Source: DASPKM01 sp963817075
Lineage (GTDB): Bacteria; Bacteroidota; Bacteroidia; Chitinophagales; Chitinophagaceae
Assembly: GCA_963817075.1 (NCBI GenBank)
Contig: CAWFMT010000003.1
Coordinates: 1,302,001 to 1,366,000, forward strand
DNA: 64,000 nt
Direction: 5' to 3'
The translations under genes and the position numbers were made by a program. The notes below the pieces were generated by a model. That model ran no database searches. It was not told the DNA's origin and worked only from the letters and a program-made list of their open reading frames with translations. Positions 59,245-64,000 of the stretch are shown in pieces (position 1 is the first letter of the stretch; each line of letters begins with the position of its first letter).

Positions 59245-60255
59245 TTATCGCATTTTTATCCTTAGAACATACATGTCTGCTGTAACATAGAGTGTTTTCT
59301 CGTCCGGAGAAAGTGCTATGTTGGAAGTTGCACCTTTCCATTTTATCTTCCCCAGGACCTTAGCATTCTTATCCAGGATCCATATCCCTCCCGGCCCGGT
59401 TGCATACATAGTTCCATTACGCCCAATCTTAAATCCATCAAGACCTCCTCTTTCCAAACGTGCAGCTTCAGTTGCATCGTAGAAAATTCTTGGTTTGCTA
59501 TGTGAACCGTCGGCAAGAAGATCAATTGCATACCAATATGGATTTTTTCCATCTGAATTTGCAACGATCAACGTCTTCTCATCGATAGTGAGCCCAATTC
59601 CATTTGGTCGTGTAATAGAATCCGCAACCAGGATTACTTCCCCAGACGGCTTGACTCTATATACACCTTGAAATGGAATCTCTTTCAATGGATCGTTCAT
59701 GTTCTTCTCCAGGCCATAAGGAGGATCAGTGAAAAAAAGGTCGCCATTGCTGTGAAAAACGGCATCGTTTGGACTATTGAATTTTTTCCCTTTAAAACTA
59801 TCAGCGATGGATTTAAACTCTGGTTTCGGTTTGTCAATGGGAGCAATCATTACCGCCATTCTTCTATCTCCATGCTGACAAAGTACAAGCTGTCCCTTTT
59901 TGTTCAATAACAATGCATTCGAACCGGTTTCCCCACCTCTTGGAACTGAACTAGTATAGCCTGAAGGAGTGAGATAGACTTCAGTTCCTTTTGCTTCCGT
60001 CCATTTATAAATGGAGTTCTTGGGGATATCGGAAAACAGTAACATTTTTTTCTCTTCGATCCAGATTGGTCCCTCGGTCCAGTCAAATCCTTCAGCAATG
60101 ATCTCTACATTGACATCATCGTTAATAATAGAATCGAGCAGCGGATCAATTCTCTCAATACTCCACATTTGAATTGCTTCGTCCTTCATTTTATTATGAT
60201 TATTAAACAAGGTCATTAAGATACTAATGCCAAATAAATAAGCTACCAGGTGCAT
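59245..60255 (-). CDS. SMP-30/gluconolactonase family protein
   Basis: A 336-residue protein with an N-terminal hydrophobic segment (VAYLFGISILMTLF) that may be a signal peptide, then a six-bladed propeller: AEGFDWTEGPIWIEE, DSITRPNGIGLTIDEKTLIVAN, GGLDGFKIGRNGTMYATG, and the metal-binding Glu/Asn/Asp residues expected for the fold. It hydrolyses sugar lactones in oxidative sugar breakdown. It is probably part of the sugar gene group downstream, although a family B palindrome lies between. Confidence 0.85.
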   Translation of the reverse strand: MHLVAYLFGISILMTLFNNHNKMKDEAIQMWSIERIDPLLDSIINDDVNVEIIAEGFDWTEGPIWIEEKKMLLFSDIPKNSIYKWTEAKGTEVYLTPSGYTSSVPRGGETGSNALLLNKKGQLVLCQHGDRRMAVMIAPIDKPKPEFKSIADSFKGKKFNSPNDAVFHSNGDLFFTDPPYGLEKNMNDPLKEIPFQGVYRVKPSGEVILVADSITRPNGIGLTIDEKTLIVANSDGKNPYWYAIDLLADGSHSKPRIFYDATEAARLERGGLDGFKIGRNGTMYATGPGGIWILDKNAKVLGKIKWKGATSNIALSPDEKTLYVTADMYVLRIKMR

Positions 60256-60281
60256 AGTGAGAGTTTTTAATTTACAAGGAA

Positions 60282-60352
60282 CTGACCGCAGAGGAAAAAG
60301 TTACATGAGTTTTCGCAGAGATTCTCTGCATCTCCCGTTCTCTGTCGTTAAA
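60282..60352. repeat. Family B palindrome, copy 2
   Basis: Begins CTGACCGCAGAGGAAAAAG, ends CGTTCTCTGTCGTTAA. It lies between the lactonase start and the hydrolase stop. Confidence 0.7.
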
Positions 60353-60373
60353 AATTAACCATCAATAAATATT

Positions 60374-61510
60374 TTATTCCGAAAATCTTTTCATTTCCTG
60401 GCACATCGCCCGGAAAGAACCATCAACAGAAAGCACTTCACCTGAAACCGGTGTTCCTTTGTTCTTATAATAATCTCTTATAAAATTTCCTGCTCCGGAC
60501 CATACAGTTTGCATCATACCGTAAAACTTACTCTTCATAGCTGTGGTAGACTGTTTCCTGAAAGTAGCCATATCCGCAACCTGTGCAATGGTTACTTCGG
60601 GCTTCCTCCAGGGGCAGGTGATTACCCTAAGACCCTTCATCGCAAAATACACTGCTGTATTGTCGGCACGCTCATAATGCCAATCACAGATCACAACATC
60701 CTTGGGGATCAGATCAACCGCACCCTCTGTGAAATTCATACTGGCCTCCCACATTCCCAGACCTGTTAGTTTTCCATCAAGAAGTCTGTCACCCCAGATC
60801 CAGAATTCCCGCTTTTTTTCAGCCAGATGATCCCTGATCAATCGGACTTCATCTGCAAACAAAACACCTTTATCCTTTCCTGAACATCGCGGACATTTAT
60901 CATCTCCAATATAAAACACCTCGTCCATTCCCGCATGAAAAGCATCTGCTTCAAACACATCGCAGATCTCATCTACAAGGTCAAAAACTACTTTATGTAC
61001 ATCAGGATGCAGAGGACAATAGCTCTTGCAATACAGACCGTCCGGATTTGGCCAGACATATTTCTCCGGCATTTTCACGTGTGGGGTTTCATCAAATTGA
61101 GGATAGACTTCAAGCAATTTTCCAATCCTTCCCGCCCAGGATTGGTGTCCCAATAAATTGATCTGTGGAATGATCCTTATTTTATTTGTCTTACAGGCAT
61201 TCACTATTTTTTTTACTTCGGCTTCTGATAAAGCACTTCCTCCCACAAGCTCAGGACGTTTTTTATACTGATATCCATAGTCTACCCTGATCAGCAGCGT
61301 ATTGATTCCTAAGGGTGCAAGTTCCTGCTGAATAAATGTGATAAATGAATCCACCATTTTTGGTTCGGGTGCTCCAATTGCAAAACCTCTAACAGGAAAT
61401 ATGCTATCAAGCTTCTGTTGTGCAGCAGCAATTGATACATTGAAAAAGAACACATGTAGCAGAATAAAACTTACTCTATACATTTTTATTTGACGTTTGA
61501 AATTTATCAT
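60374..61510 (-). CDS. Secreted glycoside hydrolase, GH20-like
   Basis: A 378-residue exported protein with a signal peptide (about residues 10-31, ...SIAAAQQ). TIM-barrel features: QINLLGHQSW, and a catalytic Asp-Glu pair in FHAGMDEVFYIG, as in beta-hexosaminidase (GH20) family proteins. A CPRCSG segment after the DE pair could bind metal. The real substrate is unknown and GH20 is a fold-level guess. The ATG overlaps the stop of the upstream oxidoreductase (ATGA), so they are coupled. Confidence 0.75.
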   Translation of the reverse strand: MINFKRQIKMYRVSFILLHVFFFNVSIAAAQQKLDSIFPVRGFAIGAPEPKMVDSFITFIQQELAPLGINTLLIRVDYGYQYKKRPELVGGSALSEAEVKKIVNACKTNKIRIIPQINLLGHQSWAGRIGKLLEVYPQFDETPHVKMPEKYVWPNPDGLYCKSYCPLHPDVHKVVFDLVDEICDVFEADAFHAGMDEVFYIGDDKCPRCSGKDKGVLFADEVRLIRDHLAEKKREFWIWGDRLLDGKLTGLGMWEASMNFTEGAVDLIPKDVVICDWHYERADNTAVYFAMKGLRVITCPWRKPEVTIAQVADMATFRKQSTTAMKSKFYGMMQTVWSGAGNFIRDYYKNKGTPVSGEVLSVDGSFRAMCQEMKRFSE

Positions 61511-62610
61511 TGGATCGTGACTTTCTTTCCTGTGAGTGCGGATTCCCTTGCTGCATCAAGTATCTTGACGACCATCATATTATTTTCCAGTGAATAAAGA
61601 TCATGTGTTCGCACCTGAATCCTTCCCCGGATAACATCTAGAAGATAGACAAATGGATCTGTATAAACCTTTACCTCCTGATCAGTCAATCGCCTGGAAA
61701 TTTCTTCCTTATGATTTGAATTTCTTATCAGGATATCTGTACTGTTTTTTGAAATGATATACCCGGAATCTCCATAAATTTCCATATCCTTTCGGCCGAA
61801 TGGCCAATTCCAGGATGCCTGAATGATTCCCTGATATCCCGGATAGTCCACAATAATTGTTGCTTCATCATCCACCCTGGGATAAATAGCAGGCTTGAAT
61901 TGGCGGGTTGTAGCAGTTACGGAAATTGGTTTTGCTCCCTTTGCCAGGTAGGTCATAATATTTGCACCGTAGCAGCCAAAATCAATCAAGGCACCTCCTC
62001 CATTTTGAACAGGGTCAGTGAGCCATTGAAAAAATTCTTTGCTCACTCCGATTTCCTTTGGTCCCTGATGACCATGATGAAATACCGCCTTCCTTAATTT
62101 TCCGATCGAATTGCTATCGTTCAAAAATTGATAGGAGAACTCAGTAGTACGATACCAGGAGGTTTCGTAATTTGTAAGCAAGTGGATCTTATATTTTCTT
62201 GCCAGCGATTCCATTTTATTTGCCTCCTCATTGTTAATCGCCAATGGTTTTTCCACCATTACGTGAATACCAAGTGGTGCACATGCCTCAACAACCGCGA
62301 GGTGTTCATGAATTGAACCAAATGCAAGTACCGCTTCCGGCTTAACCTCAGCCAACATTTTTCTAAGATCATTATAGATAAGTTTGGTATCAAACCCATA
62401 ACGAACCGCTTGAGCATTTACGAGCTCTTTATTTGTTTCATAGACACCAACGATCTGAATGTCTGATTTGTTTTTTCTGCCAAGTATCCAGGACACATGA
62501 CCATGGGTTGTCCCAGCAACTGCAACACGCATTGGGAACTTGTCAGGCAATTGGGCCAGCGTAGTCATGGTGGTAAAACCGAGGATAATAAGAATGAATA
62601 GATTTTTCAA
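61507..62610 (-). CDS. Exported Gfo/Idh/MocA-family oxidoreductase
   Basis: A 367-residue oxidoreductase with a Sec signal peptide (MKNLFILIILGFTTMTTLAQ). The N-terminal Rossmann domain starts MRVAVAGTTHGHVSWILGR, where the usual GxGxxG is altered, and VMVEKPLA holds the family's catalytic Lys. The C-terminal domain begins near residue 140. It would act on sugar derivatives with a bound NAD(P). Placed before the GH20-like gene in the same unit. It has no twin-arginine motif, which is unusual for a cofactor-carrying exported protein. Confidence 0.85.
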   Translation of the reverse strand: MKNLFILIILGFTTMTTLAQLPDKFPMRVAVAGTTHGHVSWILGRKNKSDIQIVGVYETNKELVNAQAVRYGFDTKLIYNDLRKMLAEVKPEAVLAFGSIHEHLAVVEACAPLGIHVMVEKPLAINNEEANKMESLARKYKIHLLTNYETSWYRTTEFSYQFLNDSNSIGKLRKAVFHHGHQGPKEIGVSKEFFQWLTDPVQNGGGALIDFGCYGANIMTYLAKGAKPISVTATTRQFKPAIYPRVDDEATIIVDYPGYQGIIQASWNWPFGRKDMEIYGDSGYIISKNSTDILIRNSNHKEEISRRLTDQEVKVYTDPFVYLLDVIRGRIQVRTHDLYSLENNMMVVKILDAARESALTGKKVTIQ

Positions 62611-62740
62611 GCAATGAAATTAGCAATTGTGAGAATGAATATACTGATTGTCTCTTTTCGACCTTTTATTGAACGATATATTCAAATTATTCCGATGGTT
62701 GCACATCTTCGGTTTTAAAAACTAATAGTTCTTAAATTTA

Positions 62741-63775
62741 ATGATGAAAGCGATGGTATTGGAAGAATACATGAACCTTCAGCTGAAGGAGGTCCCTGTT
62801 CCTGAAATCGGGGAGCATGAAGTCCTCATAAAAGTAGAAGCTGTGGGAATTTGCGGGAGTGATGTCCACGGTTTGGACGGTTCCACCGGAAGGAGGATAC
62901 CTCCAATTATAATGGGCCATGAAGCTTCCGGCATTATTGAAAAAAAGGGTGGATTGGTAGGTAATTGGCAGGTGGGTGATAGGGTAACCTTTGATTCTAC
63001 GATTTACAATCCGGAGGATTGGTATAGCAAGAATTCGATGTACAACCTGAGTGACGGGAGGATGGTGCTTGGCGTTTCATGTAATGAATTCAGGCGACAA
63101 GGCGCTTTTGCAGAATACGTCGCGATTCCCGAACACATTTTATATAAAATACCTGCAACAGTGAGTTTTACCGAGGCCGCACTGGTAGAACCTGCAGCTG
63201 TGGCATTGCATGCTATCCAACTCTCTCCTCTACAGAAGGATGATGTAGTAACGGTATTTGGTGCTGGAATGGTCGGGATGTTCGTAATACAATTATTAAA
63301 AATCAAGGGGTGCCGGAATGTAATAGCAGTTGATCTCGAAGAAAATCGGCTCAAACTTGCCACATCGCTTGGAGCTGATTTTGCATTCAGGCCGGATGAT
63401 CCCAGGTTAGAAGAACAAATTTCAAAACTCACTGAAGGAAGAGGGGCGGATATAGCTTTTGAAGTTGTCGGGATAAGCGCCACAATGCATAAGGCAATAG
63501 ATATGGTGAGAAAAGGTGCTTCTATAATTGTAGTTGGAAATCTCTCTCCATCAATTGATCTGCCATTGCAGAAAATCGTCACAAGACAATTGCGTCTCCA
63601 GGGATCCTGTGCTATTAATGGAGAGTATCCAGAAATCCTTGAACTGATTGCAAATGGAAAATTAAATGTAACCGCTATTTTATCGGCAGAAGTTCCACTT
63701 GATGAAGGGCCAATATGGTTCAACAGATTGTATCAGCAGGAAAAGGGCTTGATGAAAGTCATTTTAAAACCATAG
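62741..63775 (+). CDS. Zinc-dependent alcohol dehydrogenase (sugar/polyol type)
   Basis: A 344-residue medium-chain dehydrogenase. The catalytic zinc ligands are Cys (VGICGSDVHGL) and His/Glu (MGHEASGII); the NAD loop is VFGAGMVGMFV, and VDLEENR carries the Asp that favours NAD over NADP. Unlike many of the family, the structural-zinc cysteine cluster is not evident. It resembles sorbitol or galactitol-phosphate dehydrogenases. ATG at 62741 or 62744. Divergent from the oxidoreductase unit and 1 base from the next gene. Confidence 0.88.
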   Translation: MMKAMVLEEYMNLQLKEVPVPEIGEHEVLIKVEAVGICGSDVHGLDGSTGRRIPPIIMGHEASGIIEKKGGLVGNWQVGDRVTFDSTIYNPEDWYSKNSMYNLSDGRMVLGVSCNEFRRQGAFAEYVAIPEHILYKIPATVSFTEAALVEPAAVALHAIQLSPLQKDDVVTVFGAGMVGMFVIQLLKIKGCRNVIAVDLEENRLKLATSLGADFAFRPDDPRLEEQISKLTEGRGADIAFEVVGISATMHKAIDMVRKGASIIVVGNLSPSIDLPLQKIVTRQLRLQGSCAINGEYPEILELIANGKLNVTAILSAEVPLDEGPIWFNRLYQQEKGLMKVILKP

Positions 63776-63776
63776 G

Positions 63777-64000
63777 ATGGAAAAAAAGATCAGGGTTGCA
63801 TTGGCAGGAACGGGCAAGGCCGCTGGAATGCATGCCAGGTCACTTAAGAATATTCCTAATATAGAATTCACAGCGGTTTCCAGCAGGAGTATTGAAAAGT
63901 CCCAACAGTTCGCGAAGGAATATAGTGTGAGTGCTTATGCCGATATAGGAACCATGGTGCGAAAGGAAAAAATTGATGTGGTCATTGTTTGCACACCGCA
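63777..64000 (+). CDS. Gfo/Idh/MocA-family oxidoreductase, N-terminal part
   Basis: The first 74 codons of a gene that continues past the window: MEKKIRVALAGTGKAAGMHA is the Rossmann start with a GxGxxxG-like loop, then FTAVSSRSIEKSQQFAKEY and DVVIVCTP, the normal order in this family. It has no signal peptide. One base after the alcohol dehydrogenase stop, so co-transcribed; the pair likely acts in a sugar or inositol oxidation route. Confidence 0.85.
   Translation, partial: MEKKIRVALAGTGKAAGMHARSLKNIPNIEFTAVSSRSIEKSQQFAKEYSVSAYADIGTMVRKEKIDVVIVCTP

Overview
The window reads as chromosomal DNA of a Bacteroidota species, most likely from the Chitinophagaceae or a near relative. This rests on promoter elements of the form TTTG / TAnnTTTG (clearest at 1209-1240, before tRNA-Cys), a type IX secretion sorting domain (21323-22489), a TonB-dependent receptor with STN domain next to a DUF4249 lipoprotein, a bacillithiol-type YtxJ protein, and a Bacteroidota-style leu/ilv operon. 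No phage, plasmid, transposase, rRNA or CRISPR was seen. The placement below phylum is inference.

Layout. 1-7000: end of a VIT1/CCC1 metal transporter, a nucleoside phosphorylase, tRNA-Cys with promoter and terminator, a small membrane protein, then a barrel plus TPR pair. 7200-21000: housekeeping and envelope genes (cinA, 2-oxoacid dehydrogenase E2, histidine phosphatase, S9 peptidase, DMT transporter, polyprenol-phosphate glycosyltransferase, a frameshifted DnaQ-like exonuclease, mpl, small lipoproteins, ytxJ). 22491-35371 (minus strand): a complete branched-chain amino acid operon, leuA-leuC-leuD-leuB-ilvE-ilvD-ilvB-[broken four-helix-bundle gene]-ilvN-ilvC-ilvA, read from one promoter near 35370. 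35452-39547: a TPR-like conserved protein, glnS, and a GxxExxY gene set among palindromes. 39611-46668 (minus): an outer-membrane operon (secreted protein, frameshifted TonB receptor, DUF4249 lipoprotein, MG2-like protein). 47853-53910 (plus): a tight five-gene operon of sigma factor, membrane TPR protein, proline-rich protein, subtilisin-like S8 peptidase and TPR-CHAT (caspase-like) peptidase. This is the best candidate for an undescribed system. 53903-58287: small genes, thioredoxin, surE, a lipid kinase and a cold-shock protein. 58426-64000: an MpaB-like protein and a probable sugar-catabolic group (SMP-30 lactonase, GH20-like hydrolase, two Gfo/Idh/MocA oxidoreductases, zinc alcohol dehydrogenase).

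The non-coding DNA is unusually rich in palindromic repeats of several families. The largest (family A, about 72-81 bp, ends TTAACCGC...GCGGTTAA) occurs in about 11 full or near-full copies, counting two of a B subtype, plus single arms. Copies sit right after stop codons, and in four genes the repeat end itself supplies the TAA stop. Another family (E) supplies the cinA stop codon and is also found in frame inside the CHAT gene. Several apparent N-terminal extensions (cinA, glnS, S9 peptidase) are repeat DNA read through, so I used internal starts. Three genes (exonuclease, four-helix-bundle protein, TonB receptor) are each broken by one base in a homopolymer, which could be real decay or assembly error.
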